Assembly (NCBI RefSeq): GCF_014189455.1
Contig: NZ_CP050296.1
Span: 62,001-126,000, forward strand
From: Mesorhizobium huakuii
Lineage (GTDB): Bacteria > Pseudomonadota > Alphaproteobacteria > Rhizobiales > Rhizobiaceae
Length of the DNA: 64,000 nt
Reading direction: 5' to 3'
Part shown: piece after piece, positions 1-8,728 of the stretch
Layout: every line of letters starts with the position of its first letter
Position numbering within the stretch: position 1 is the first letter of the stretch
Program-made: the position numbers and the translations under genes
The notes under the pieces: generated by a model
Database searches by the model: none
What the model was told of the DNA's origin: nothing
What the model saw: the letters and a program-made list of their open reading frames with translations, nothing else

Positions 1-2
1 CG

Positions 3-701
3 GAGTTCAATGAAGCGCTGGAAGCGCTGGCAGGCATGTCGCAGGCATCCTATGCCGGGCTGATGGCTGAGCCTGGCTTCCTCGATTATTTCAACCAGGC
101 GAGCCCGGTCGCGGAACTGGCGCTCCTGAAAATGGGCTCACGGCCGGAGCGCCGTTTCGGCGCCAGCGGTATTGCCGACCTGCGCGCCATTCCATGGGTG
201 TTCGCCTGGAGCCAGAACCGTCATCTGCTGACCGGCTGGTATGGCATCGGCAGCGCGCTCAGCGCTTTCGTCACGGTGCGCGGCGAGGCCGGGCGCGAGC
301 TTTTGGCGCGCATGTTCGAGCACTCGCGCTTCTTCCGCCTGATCGTCGACGAGGCCGAAAAGACGCTTTACCAGTCCGACATGGAGATCGCTCAGCTCTA
401 CGCCCGCCTGGTGTCCGACAGCGATGCGGCTCGACGGATCTACGCCCGCATCGCCGCCGAATACGAGCTGACGCGGCGCCTGATTGGTGACCTCACGGGA
501 GGCGATCTCTCCGCGCGCTTTCCAATGTTCAAGCGGCGCTTCGACAATCTGCGGCGACAGATGGATGATATTCACCGGCTGCAGGTCGATCTGTTGCGTG
601 AAGTTCGGACAAACACCGGGACAGTAGATCAAAAGCGAGCCACTGACGCTCTGCTCGTATCGATCAATTGCATCTCGGCCGGCCTTGGGTGGACGGGATA
701 G
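3..701 (+). CDS. ppc: Phosphoenolpyruvate carboxylase, C-terminal part (5' end outside window)
   Basis: This is the last 232 codons of phosphoenolpyruvate carboxylase, which carboxylates PEP to oxaloacetate and replenishes the TCA cycle. The frame is open to the left edge of the window, so the start is missing. Family landmarks are the QNRHLLTGWYGIGSAL block (E. coli type: QNR-x-x-L-x-x-W-x-G-x-G) and a C-terminus of the SINCISAGLGWTG type; PEPC usually ends in a similar ...NTG. The tail after LRE is slightly divergent but full length. No operon partner is visible downstream. Confidence 0.93.
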   Translation, partial: EFNEALEALAGMSQASYAGLMAEPGFLDYFNQASPVAELALLKMGSRPERRFGASGIADLRAIPWVFAWSQNRHLLTGWYGIGSALSAFVTVRGEAGRELLARMFEHSRFFRLIVDEAEKTLYQSDMEIAQLYARLVSDSDAARRIYARIAAEYELTRRLIGDLTGGDLSARFPMFKRRFDNLRRQMDDIHRLQVDLLREVRTNTGTVDQKRATDALLVSINCISAGLGWTG

Positions 702-737
702 GCTCGGTTTTTGCCAAGCCGTGGTCGTTCAAGGCAC

Positions 738-943
738 CTACAGCGCATCGCTTTCGGCGGCAAAGGGCTGGCGCACGAGGGAGAGCCGGCGATCGGCGTC
801 ACCCTTGCCGGGCGCCGCTCGCCGAGAATTGAAACCTCCAGCGCCGTGCCGGGCGGGCCAAGCCCCAACGGCAGCAGCGCCGATGCCATGTCATGGCCAA
901 ACGCGGTGGGGAGTAACCTGCCGCCTGAAGCGTCATCACGAGC
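738..943 (-). pseudogene. Possible remnant of a GcvT/dimethylglycine-dehydrogenase-like C-terminus
   Basis: The minus strand at about 943-800 reads GHDMASALLPLGLGPPGTAL followed by EVSILGERRPARV. This resembles the C-terminal beta-barrel of glycine-cleavage T-protein and related FAD oxidoreductases (PPGTALEVxILGxRRPARV). After codon 800-802 the similarity is lost unless the frame changes, and there is no start codon or N-terminal part. It looks like a decayed gene end between ppc and the DUF302 gene. The match is from memory of the family and is tentative. Confidence 0.3.
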
Positions 944-1438
944 TTAGTGCGCGCATTCGCGTAACAAGGTTGTGATTTTCACATCAAGATCGCGGGCGAC
1001 GGCAAGAGCCTCCAAACTGCCATAAGGGAGCAGACAACTCTCCATTTTGTCGTAGGAGACATGCACGCCATCGGAACGTTCATCAACAAGGACTGTGACT
1101 GGCGCGTAAGATCCAGCATCGGGAACGTGCCTGACCATTTCTTTCATGATGAGTGGATTGCCCACCAGGAATCGCATGCTTCTTGGAGAGTCGAATCCAG
1201 TTTCCCGGCGCAGAATGGCGCCCAGGTCGAATTCCGCGAAGAGCATGAGACCTGTGCGGCCGAGGCCGCTTTGTACAACGCGCTCCAATTCCGGAAAGGA
1301 ATTTGCAGCCCTCGTCGCCTTGAAAAACTCGACCATGTCAGGTTGCCCGACCGCCGACTTGAGCGCGGCCACAACGGCGTCGAATGGTTTGGAACACGTC
1401 AGGCTGAAACGCTCAACCTCGACCTTTGCGATTGTCAT
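944..1438 (-). CDS. DUF302 family protein
   Basis: A 164-residue soluble protein of the DUF302 type. Visible family traits are an N-terminal beta-strand and helix (VERFSLTCSKPFDAVVAALK), a central GLMLFAEFDLGAILRR segment (family: xxGFxxFxxIDHxxxA) and LVGNPLIMKEMVRHVPDAG near the middle (family: FGNPxxxxxLMxxxPxxG). The function of the family is unknown. I chose the ATG at 1438 because a GGAG lies about 6 bases upstream; an ATG 24 bases further up has no ribosome binding site. It lies 67 bases past the stop of the hydrolase gene above it and runs on the same strand. Confidence 0.75.
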   Translation of the reverse strand: MTIAKVEVERFSLTCSKPFDAVVAALKSAVGQPDMVEFFKATRAANSFPELERVVQSGLGRTGLMLFAEFDLGAILRRETGFDSPRSMRFLVGNPLIMKEMVRHVPDAGSYAPVTVLVDERSDGVHVSYDKMESCLLPYGSLEALAVARDLDVKITTLLRECAH

Positions 1439-1505
1439 TTCTTTCTCCGCAACAGCTCTCATGAATAAAGGTGCGACCGAGCGCGCCGGACTATGCCTCC
1501 GCCGA

Positions 1506-2366
1506 TTACGCTTCCAGGAACGTCCGGACGTGGCTGACGAACAATTCAGGGTACTGAAACAGGGCGCCGTGGCCGGAATCGGGATAGAGGACCAGCTGGG
1601 CGTTGCTTAGAGCCTTGAACATTGCGTAGGCGTTGTCCGCCGGCAGCATGGTGTCGTGGCTGCCGCTGACCACAAGGGCGGGCTGATGGATGGCGCGCAG
1701 AAGAGCGTGCTCGGGATCTGGTGTGGCGCACCAGGTAATAAGCGCCTTGGCCTGTGGATCCGTCACCGTGCTGCCGTTATCGGTATCCCGATCTTCCTTA
1801 CGCACCTTCGCCCGCTTCAGAAACGCTCGGCCGGCCGACTGGCTGGCGGACGACTTCGTGAAGAACAGCGGCAGGCGAACGTCCGGCGCCTCGGTTTGGG
1901 AAAACGCGTCCTGCAGAACCGCCAACAGGTGTTCCTCTCCGCCTTTCGGAGCGGTGCCGACGAGGATGAGCTTGCGGACCAGCGTCGCGTGCTCGGCTGC
2001 GATCTGCTGGGCGATGAAGCCGCCGAGGGAAAAGCCCAGCAGATCGACTTGGGAGAGACCGAGCAGCTTGATAAAGGCGACCGCGTCCCGGGCCATCGCC
2101 GCGATATTGTCGGGCGTTTGGCCTGTCGAGCGGCCGACCCCGGCGTTGTCGAAAACGATGACCGGTCGATCGGTGGCCAGGGCATTCACGACGGCGGGGT
2201 CCCATGCATCGATGTTACCCGAGAAATGCTGCAGGAGAATCAACGCCGTTCCGGTCGATGGGCCGAGGCGGCGATAGGCGAAACGGATTCCGCCGCCTTC
2301 GATGTAGCGGGTGGGCGCCGTTTCCAGTGTGGCGGCGTTCTGGCTCGCGGTGTCGAGTTCAGTCAT
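1506..2366 (-). CDS. Alpha/beta-fold hydrolase
   Basis: A 286-residue cytoplasmic hydrolase. The nucleophile elbow GFSLGG is at about residues 111-116 (Ser113), the acid is probably the Asp in GSHDTMLP and the base is the His in DSGHGALF near the C-terminus. The oxyanion-side motif is LLQHFSGNIDAWDP. The family includes haloperoxidase-like, ester and C-C bond hydrolases, so the substrate cannot be read from sequence. The ATG at 2366 has GGAGG five bases upstream; a longer reading to 2519 would overlap the next gene and has no such site. It probably shares a transcript with the secreted hydrolase that ends at 2516, and both lie opposite an AraC-type regulator. Confidence 0.85.
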   Translation of the reverse strand: MTELDTASQNAATLETAPTRYIEGGGIRFAYRRLGPSTGTALILLQHFSGNIDAWDPAVVNALATDRPVIVFDNAGVGRSTGQTPDNIAAMARDAVAFIKLLGLSQVDLLGFSLGGFIAQQIAAEHATLVRKLILVGTAPKGGEEHLLAVLQDAFSQTEAPDVRLPLFFTKSSASQSAGRAFLKRAKVRKEDRDTDNGSTVTDPQAKALITWCATPDPEHALLRAIHQPALVVSGSHDTMLPADNAYAMFKALSNAQLVLYPDSGHGALFQYPELFVSHVRTFLEA

Positions 2367-2515
2367 GTCATCCTCCGGATGCTTGGCATAAAATAATCGA
2401 GTGGGAGTAGCTGGTGCGGTTCTGGCCAGGTTTGAGCCGCTCGCGGCCCAAGGCATTCCGTAGCCCGCCGAGCACCGGTGGTGCTCCCGGCACGAAAGTC
2501 CCGGGAGCGGTATCG

Positions 2516-3286
2516 TCACTTCACGAGTGCGGCCTTTTCAATCACCGCGGCGACTTCCTTCGCGTGGACGACCAGGGAAGCATGGCTGCCGGCGACCTCC
2601 GTCGTCTGGGCCTTCATCCTGTTGGCGAAGATCTTCTGGACCTCGGGTGCGATGACCTTGTCCTTCGTGCTGATCACATAGAACGTCGGCTTGTCGTGCC
2701 AGGCTGCCTTATCGACGGGAGCCTCGAACGCCGTGTGGTTCAACGGGAGCTGATGGTTTGCCAAGGATTCGGCGATCTCCGGAGGAAGGTCGGCCGCGAC
2801 TGCCGAAGGAAACACTTTGGGATCGATGTAGAGGTCGCCCTTTTCGTCGGGGTGAATCGCCGCGGCGCCTTCGGTTGCCGGACCGCTCTTGGCTAAGCTC
2901 GCCAGAGATTCTCCCACGTCGGGCGCGAATGCGGAGACGTAGACGAGCGCCGAGACGTTGGGATCGTCACCTGCCTGAGTGATGACCACACCGCCCCAGG
3001 AGTGGCCAACGAGGACGGTCTTGCCGCTCTGTTTGGCAAGCGCCTGTTTGGTGGCATCGACGTCCGCTGCGAGGGAGGTGAGCGGGTTTTCGACGAGCGT
3101 TACGTTGTAGCCCTTCTTCGTGAGGATATCGGCAACCGGCTTCCAACTCGTCTGGTCGACGAAAGCGCCATGGACGAGCACGATATTGTGAGCCGCCCCC
3201 TTGGGCAGTTGAGCTGATTGGGCGGGGGCCGCGACTGTTGCTCCGGTCATGAGCACGGTGGCGACTGAGAGTAGAAGATTTCGCAT
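2516..3286 (-). CDS. Secreted alpha/beta hydrolase (salicylate-esterase/HNL-like)
   Basis: A 256-residue hydrolase with a Sec signal peptide (MRNLLLSVATVLMTGATVAA, cleavage near residues 24-26), so probably periplasmic. The catalytic Ser is in GHSWGG at residues 94-99, with the acid in STKDKVI and the His in GSHASLV. The VLVHGAFVDQTSWKPV block and small cap resemble the plant-type methyl-ketone/salicylate esterase and hydroxynitrile-lyase group common in soil bacteria. The start at 3286 has AGGAG nine bases upstream. It is the first gene of a two-gene minus-strand unit, divergent from the AraC-type regulator at 3500. Substrate unknown. Confidence 0.85.
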   Translation of the reverse strand: MRNLLLSVATVLMTGATVAAPAQSAQLPKGAAHNIVLVHGAFVDQTSWKPVADILTKKGYNVTLVENPLTSLAADVDATKQALAKQSGKTVLVGHSWGGVVITQAGDDPNVSALVYVSAFAPDVGESLASLAKSGPATEGAAAIHPDEKGDLYIDPKVFPSAVAADLPPEIAESLANHQLPLNHTAFEAPVDKAAWHDKPTFYVISTKDKVIAPEVQKIFANRMKAQTTEVAGSHASLVVHAKEVAAVIEKAALVK

Positions 3287-3499
3287 TGATTGCTCCTGTT
3301 GAAATGACGGACGACGCGGGTCCGGGGAAAGGCAGGCGTGTCGGCAACGGTCGCGGTTCTCCCATCTGCCGTTCGGGTGATGGTTGCCGCGCGACCTGTT
3401 GGCTCGACTTGCGATCAACTAATACGTGGAGCATTTGGACGTTAGGCCTCAATCGTCCGAATATTGTGTCTGACCGTCCGTCGTATTAACATCGGGACG

Positions 3500-4463
3500 A
3501 TGGACATCCTCGCTGAAGTGCTCGATCGCGTTCGCCTTGGCGGAACCTTGCTGTTCCACTTCGAGCTCGGCCATCCCTGGAATGTCGCGTTGCCAAAGCG
3601 CCCCTATGCCCTGTTCCACTATCTCAGCCGTGGCTCGGCTACCCTCGCGCTCGAAAAGGGACAAGAACTCCACATGAGCGAGGGCGACTTTGTCGTCGTC
3701 ACGCGTGGCGAGCCCCATGTGATCTACTCGGATAGCCGGACGGAGCCGTTGCCGATTGTCGACATCGATCGGCTGGCCGGGCGTCTTGGCCTCATTCGTC
3801 ACGGAGGCGGCGCGCAGCCGCTCGCGACGATGATCTGTGGTAATTTCACTGTGGCGCGGCCGTCGCGCGGTAGCGTTTTGGAATTGCTTCCGCCCCTGCT
3901 TCTCCTGAAGCCGACGGAAGACGGAGGATGGCTCGAGGCGATCTCTGCAACGCATGGTGAGCGAGGCGGCGTTCGAGCGTCCCGGACAAGGCGTCGCGCT
4001 GTCACGTCTGACTGAAGTGCTCTTCGTCGAGGTGTTGCGAAGCTGGATCAAGTCGCTCGGCCCCGGAGAAGGCGGGTGGCTGGGAGCGATGGCGGACCCG
4101 CACATAGGGCCGGCCCTTCAGTTGATCCACGAACGACCGGATCGGCCCTGGACGCTTGGCGACCTCGGGCAAAGCGTGGGACTTGGTCGCTCGGCGTTTT
4201 CGGCTCGCTTCACCAAGCTCGTTGGCGAGCCCATGTACCGTTATCTGATCTCACGCCGGATGTCGGAGGCCGCATTTCTGCTCGAAACAAGCGACGAGGC
4301 GATTGCACGGATTGCGACCCGTGTCGGCTATGAGACCGCGGCCGCGTTTTCGAAGCTGTTCCATCGACATCACGGCCTATCGCCTGGCCGTTATCGAGCA
4401 TTTCGCCGCTCTGACGGTGGCCGAGGGCAAGGTGGCGCTCTGGAAGCAGAAGTCGTCGATTGA
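3500..4463 (+). pseudogene. AraC-family regulator with cupin_6-like sensor domain, frameshifted
   Basis: The first part (from ATG 3500) encodes a cupin-type ligand domain (PYALFHYLSRGSATLALEKG, SEGDFVVVTRGEPH). The second part, in the +1 frame from about 3954, encodes the linker (SRLTEVLFVEVLRSW) and a two-helix-turn-helix AraC domain ending HHGLSPGRYRAFRR. The halves join at about 3945-3955. Removing one A from gcaacgcatg gives a continuous reading, ...EAISARMVSEAAFE..., so a single inserted base explains the break. It is divergent from the two hydrolase genes and would be their natural local regulator. As written, the product lacks its DNA-binding domain; I think a sequence error is as likely as decay. 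Confidence 0.8.
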
Positions 4464-4605
4464 CCTCCCGCGCTTGTCGCCGGGCGACAAGATCGGGCCA
4501 AGATTGCGCAACAAAACTTAACATCACTTCACGCATGCAGCCATCTTCGCCTGAAATAGTCCGGAGCATCGGGGGCTCTTACTGCCTCTCTGCTCTGGAG
4601 CATGC

Positions 4606-5454
4606 ATGTTCAAAATGGTTTCTGGACTCTTCGCCGGCCGGGCCTCCCTCGCGGCGATGGCAATCCTGTTTTCAACGGAGATCGTGCAGGCGGCGGACGC
4701 CATTGCCGTCGATACCGAGGATTTGACCCCGCCGCCCGATCCCACGCGTTTCGGGCGCTTCGAACAGAAACTGGCGGACTGGCATGTCGTCCTGGGCGGC
4801 GGCGCCATCATCGTCCCCAAATATGAGGGCAGCAACGAGTTCAACGTCATGCCGGTGCCTTTCATATCGGCGACATTCCTCGACACGGTGACGATCGATC
4901 CGACGGGCGCCAACATCGCCGTCTATGAACAAGGACCGTTCGAACTCAGTGCGCGGCTTGGCTACGACATGGGCCGCAAGGAAGACGATGCCGATCGTCT
5001 GCGCGGCCTGGGGGATGTCGACATGGGCGCGATCGTCGGCGCCAAGGCGGCGGTGAAGTTCGGCCCGGCTGAAATCTACGCGCAACTGGACAAGACCATC
5101 GGCGGCAGCGACGGCCTGGAGGGCACGCTCGGCATCGAGGTGACCCAGCCTCTGTCTCCGTCATGGATGGTCGGCGCCGGCGCATCGGTCGTCTTCGCCG
5201 ACGAAAAATACATGCAGGCCTATTTTGGCGTCACGCCGGAGCAATCGGCCCGCTCTGGTTTGGCCCAGTATGATGCCGGCGCCGGGTTGAAACGCGCCGA
5301 TTTTTCGATTTCCGCCACATATATGCTCAATCCGAACTGGATGGTGCGCGGCCAGGCGGGGGTCGGCATTCTTATGGGGGACGCTGCCGACAGCCCTGTT
5401 GTTGTCGACAAGGTCCAGCCCATGGGCATGCTCCTTGTCGGATATCGGTTTTGA
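4606..5454 (+). CDS. MipA/OmpV family outer membrane protein
   Basis: A 282-residue protein with an N-terminal signal (hydrophobic core ASLAAMAILF, cleavage near VQA-ADA) and alternating amphipathic strands ending in aromatic LLVGYRF, as expected of an outer membrane beta-barrel. GGGAIIVPKYEGSNEF matches the MipA/OmpV family start (xxGxxxxPxYxGSd). Founding members act as scaffolds for murein hydrolases or as small porin-like proteins. Its TGA overlaps the ATG of the response regulator (TGATG), so the barrel and a two-component system are translated from one message. That suggests the system senses or controls the envelope. Confidence 0.85.
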   Translation: MFKMVSGLFAGRASLAAMAILFSTEIVQAADAIAVDTEDLTPPPDPTRFGRFEQKLADWHVVLGGGAIIVPKYEGSNEFNVMPVPFISATFLDTVTIDPTGANIAVYEQGPFELSARLGYDMGRKEDDADRLRGLGDVDMGAIVGAKAAVKFGPAEIYAQLDKTIGGSDGLEGTLGIEVTQPLSPSWMVGAGASVVFADEKYMQAYFGVTPEQSARSGLAQYDAGAGLKRADFSISATYMLNPNWMVRGQAGVGILMGDAADSPVVVDKVQPMGMLLVGYRF

Positions 5455-6233
5455 TGCCCACACATAATGCAATGCAGGCTGCGGCAAGCCGGATCGATTT
5501 GAACGCCGAGTTCAAATCGCCGAGGCAAGGCCCGCATATCCTCATTGTCGAAGACGATATCGAGATCGCGCGCATGCTGGGCGAAACGCTCAGCGAAAAC
5601 GGCATGATCGTGGAAATCGCCGCAAACGGCGTCCGCATGAACGCCGCGCTTCGCAACCAGAAATTCGATCTCATCGTGCTCGATATCATGCTGCCTGGTG
5701 AGAACGGCCTCAGCATCTGCCGCCGGCTTCGCGCGCAAACGAACGTTCCGATCCTGATGCTGACGGCGCTTGGCGAGGAAATCGACCGCATCTTCGGACT
5801 GGAGATCGGCGCCGACGACTATGTGACGAAACCGTTCAGCGCGCGCGAACTAACTGCAAGGATAAGGGCGTTGCTGCGCCGCACGGCCTACGCTCCCGAC
5901 GAACGCGACCGCACAAAGGTGCTTCGCTTCAACGGCTGGCGCCTCGATCCCGTTCGCCGACAATTGCATGATCCCAGCAATGCACGGGTTGCGACCACGA
6001 CGCACGAATTCGACCTTTTGCTGGCGTTCTGCCGCAATGCGGGCCGTGTTCTGTCGCGCGAGGAGCTTCTCAGCGTCACCCATGCCGGGCTTGCCGGCCC
6101 GATCGAGCGAAGCGTCGACGTCCATGTCAGCCGGATCCGCCAAAAGATCGAAAAGGACGCGCGCGATCCGGTTCTTCTCAAGACTGTCCGGCTGGGTGGC
6201 TACATCTTCACCGCCACGGTGGAGGAAGCGTGA
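5454..6233 (+). CDS. OmpR/PhoB-family response regulator
   Basis: A 259-residue regulator with a receiver domain (acidic pocket EDD at residues 33-35, phospho-acceptor Asp77 in VLDIMLPG, switch Lys in DDYVTKPF) and a C-terminal winged helix (TTHEFDLLLAFCRNAGRVLS; VDVHVSRIRQKIEKD; VRLGGYIF). About 25 extra residues precede the receiver. A TTG three bases upstream is possible, but the ATG at 5454 gives the usual TGATG overlap with the mipA-type gene. It overlaps the kinase start by four bases (GTGA), so the three genes form one unit. Confidence 0.92.
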   Translation: MPTHNAMQAAASRIDLNAEFKSPRQGPHILIVEDDIEIARMLGETLSENGMIVEIAANGVRMNAALRNQKFDLIVLDIMLPGENGLSICRRLRAQTNVPILMLTALGEEIDRIFGLEIGADDYVTKPFSARELTARIRALLRRTAYAPDERDRTKVLRFNGWRLDPVRRQLHDPSNARVATTTHEFDLLLAFCRNAGRVLSREELLSVTHAGLAGPIERSVDVHVSRIRQKIEKDARDPVLLKTVRLGGYIFTATVEEA

Positions 6234-7555
6234 GGGATCTGGTCCGCCGCTTCCTGCCGCAGTCGGTGCGCGGGCAGTTCGCGGCGATCATTTTCATGGC
6301 CGTGATCGTGATCATGTCCGCCGGATCGGCCTTCGAAGGTTTGATCGAGAATGCCGACCTCCCCGTCGTGGAAGACAGCGCCAGGCGAGCTGCAATTGTC
6401 GCTGCCTTGTTGCGCCAAACACAAACCGAAGCCCGCGGCACTGTTCTGGCCGCAGCGACACGCGCCGGCTTTGATTTCAAGATCCTGCCCAGGCAACAGA
6501 TCAGCAATATTCCGGATTCCTATCTGCAATGGCGAAGCATCACATGGCTTCTCCAGATCGAAAGCAGTTCGATCGCTGGGCGCTGGATAAGGACCGGCGG
6601 CAGGTACGCGTTTGTCATCGATCTGGACCAGCAGAGCGTCCTGGCGCATTTCGGCATGCCCGATTCCTGGCTGACATCAGGTTTCGTCCGCGTCTCGTTC
6701 TACAGGTTCATGGCTTTCATCGCCTTGCCCGTGCTGATCTGGCTGTTTGCGGTCTGGGCCGTGACGGAGCCGTTGAAGCGCATCTCGGCGGCAGTGGGAG
6801 AGGCCGAGATCGAGAATGGCAACGAGCTTTTCGCCGAACGCGGCTCCATCGAAATGGTCGGCCTGGCACGCGCGCTGAACAGGATGAGAACGCGTATCCG
6901 CACCATGATCGAGAACCGCACGCGCATGCTGCGCAGCGTCAGTCATGATCTGCGCACGCCATTGACGCGGCTGCGCCTTCGCGCCGAGCGCATGGAGGAC
7001 GGCCCTGTTCGAACCGCCATATTGTCCGACGTCCGGCACATCGAGGATCTGATCGACGAGACCCTGACCTATCTGCGCAACGACGTCTCGACGGAGAAGC
7101 TGCAGCGGGCCGACATAGCCAGCGTGCTGCAAACCGTCTGTGCCGAATTCTCCGATGTCGGGTTTTCGGTTTCCTATTCCGGACCCGACAGGCTTCTGGG
7201 CTGGTGCAAACCCAATGCGCTGGCGCGTGCCGTCACCAATTTGTGCGACAACGGGGTCAAATTCGCCGGCAATGTCACCGTCGCATTGACGCAGACCGAC
7301 ACGGCGGCGCGCATCGCGGTCGGCGACGATGGGCCCGGCATTTCGATGACGGCGCGCTCCCGCGTTTTCGAACCCTTCTTCAAGGAGGACATGTCACGCG
7401 GCGTTGCGTCGAAGCATGGTTTCGGTCTCGGCCTTTCGATCGTCGCGGATATCATCCAGGGCCATGGCGGCAAGATAGAGTTGCACGACAACCAGCCAAC
7501 CGGGCTCGTCGTTACCGTCGATCTGCCGAATGGGCCCGACGTCCAACCCTTGTAG
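6230..7555 (+). CDS. Sensor histidine kinase (two-component partner)
   Basis: A 441-residue membrane kinase: transmembrane helix at about residues 17-35, a periplasmic sensor loop of roughly 125 residues, a second helix at about 160-178, a HAMP-like linker, an H-box SVSHDLRTPLTRLRLR with phospho-acceptor His239, an N-box NLCDNGVKF and ATP-lid motifs DDGPGI and GFGLGLSIV. The architecture is EnvZ-like. The GTG start lies inside the stop of the regulator (GTGA). Signal unknown; linkage to an outer membrane protein points to envelope or osmotic cues. Confidence 0.92.
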   Translation: MRDLVRRFLPQSVRGQFAAIIFMAVIVIMSAGSAFEGLIENADLPVVEDSARRAAIVAALLRQTQTEARGTVLAAATRAGFDFKILPRQQISNIPDSYLQWRSITWLLQIESSSIAGRWIRTGGRYAFVIDLDQQSVLAHFGMPDSWLTSGFVRVSFYRFMAFIALPVLIWLFAVWAVTEPLKRISAAVGEAEIENGNELFAERGSIEMVGLARALNRMRTRIRTMIENRTRMLRSVSHDLRTPLTRLRLRAERMEDGPVRTAILSDVRHIEDLIDETLTYLRNDVSTEKLQRADIASVLQTVCAEFSDVGFSVSYSGPDRLLGWCKPNALARAVTNLCDNGVKFAGNVTVALTQTDTAARIAVGDDGPGISMTARSRVFEPFFKEDMSRGVASKHGFGLGLSIVADIIQGHGGKIELHDNQPTGLVVTVDLPNGPDVQPL

Positions 7556-7641
7556 GAGGGTCGGCGCCGTGCTCGGGGTCGATGATCACAGGATTGCCGG
7601 AGGTGATTTCAGGGCGTCCGAAGGCTTGCCTCGGAAAATAC

Positions 7642-7726
7642 TGGTGCGGTCGAGAAGACTCGAACTTCCACGGGTTGCCCCACAGCGACCTCAACGCTGC
7701 GCGTCTACCAATTCCGCCACGACCGC
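7642..7726 (-). tRNA. tRNA-Leu (anticodon GAG)
   Basis: On the minus strand the acceptor arms GCGGTCG and CGACCGC pair, the discriminator is A and the CCA end is encoded. The anticodon loop is TTGAGGT, giving anticodon GAG for leucine CTC/CTT codons. The T-arm has GTTCGAGTC, and a long variable arm (TGTGGGGCAACCCGTGG region) fits a class II tRNA of about 85 nt. It sits convergent to the histidine kinase and divergent from lipB. Confidence 0.96.
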
Positions 7727-7962
7727 ACGTGGTAGGAGCCGGAACCGACCGGCTCGCGGCGTGTAGCAAATCGTTTCCGGCGAAACAAGTGCGCGGCACG
7801 CAATAATCTCAGGCGATTGGCATAACGGTCCACAGGATTGGAATGCAGGGCCGGAACTGGACGTTTGCGCGCGATATCGCCATATGGGAGGCGATGCATG
7901 TCGCCCAAAATCGCGAGGCGGCTATGGGACCATGACGTGCACAAGCGAAAAAACGAAAAACC

Positions 7963-8706
7963 ATGACAGAACGCAGCCAGATCGCCACGTCGTTCCTGCC
8001 GCTCCCCGGTTCAGCACCGGTCGAGTGGCGCATCGAGCCTGGCCTGACCGCCTATCCCGATGCGCTCGCCTTCATGGAAGCGCGGGCCGAGGCGATCCGC
8101 AGCGGGGCCGCCGGGGAAATGGTCTGGCTGGTCGAACATCCGCCGCTCTACACCGCCGGCACCAGCGCCCGCATCGAGGACCTGATCGATCCTGATCGCT
8201 TTCCGGTCTTTTCGGCCGGCCGCGGCGGCGAGTACACCTATCATGGACCTGGCCAGCGCGTCGCCTATGTCATGCTCGATCTGAAGCGGCGCCGCGAGGA
8301 TGTCCGCGCTTTCGTCGCCGCGCTCGAACAGTGGATCATCGGCACGCTCGCCGCCTTCAACGTGCACGGCGAGCGCCGCGAGGACCGGGTTGGCGTCTGG
8401 GTGGTGCGGCCCGATCGCCCTGCCCTGCCGGACGGCTCGCCGGCCGAGGACAAGATCGCGGCCATCGGCATCCGGCTGCGGCGCTGGGTAAGCTTTCACG
8501 GCATCGCCATCAATGTCGAACCGGAGCTCGACCATTTCGGCGGCATCGTGCCGTGCGGCGTGCAAGATCACGGCGTCACCAGCCTCGTCGACCTCGGCTT
8601 GCCCGTCGGCATGGCCGACCTTGATCTGGCGCTGAAATCAGCCTTCGAGGACGTGTTCGGTCCTGCCACTGCCTTGACCGCCGAAGCAGCCCGCAAGGCC
8701 AGTTGA
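7963..8706 (+). CDS. lipB: Lipoyl(octanoyl) transferase LipB
   Basis: A 247-residue cytoplasmic enzyme that moves octanoyl from acyl carrier protein to lipoyl domains of 2-oxoacid dehydrogenases and GcvH. Family motifs are [16 protein letters not shown], the lysine in [17 protein letters not shown] and the acyl-thioester cysteine in [14 protein letters not shown]. The length is slightly above the usual 210-230 residues because of an alphaproteobacterial extension in the [19 protein letters not shown] loop. It runs convergent to the M50 protease gene; the stops are only about 23 bases apart if the protease frameshift is corrected. Confidence 0.95.
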   Translation: MTERSQIATSFLPLPGSAPVEWRIEPGLTAYPDALAFMEARAEAIRSGAAGEMVWLVEHPPLYTAGTSARIEDLIDPDRFPVFSAGRGGEYTYHGPGQRVAYVMLDLKRRREDVRAFVAALEQWIIGTLAAFNVHGERREDRVGVWVVRPDRPALPDGSPAEDKIAAIGIRLRRWVSFHGIAINVEPELDHFGGIVPCGVQDHGVTSLVDLGLPVGMADLDLALKSAFEDVFGPATALTAEAARKAS

Positions 8707-8728
8707 ACCTTTCGGGCTCAACACGAGC

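Noticed and set aside
7884..8195. Open frame of 103 codons ahead of and across the lipB start
   Set aside because: It is an out-of-frame shadow of lipB with Arg-rich composition.
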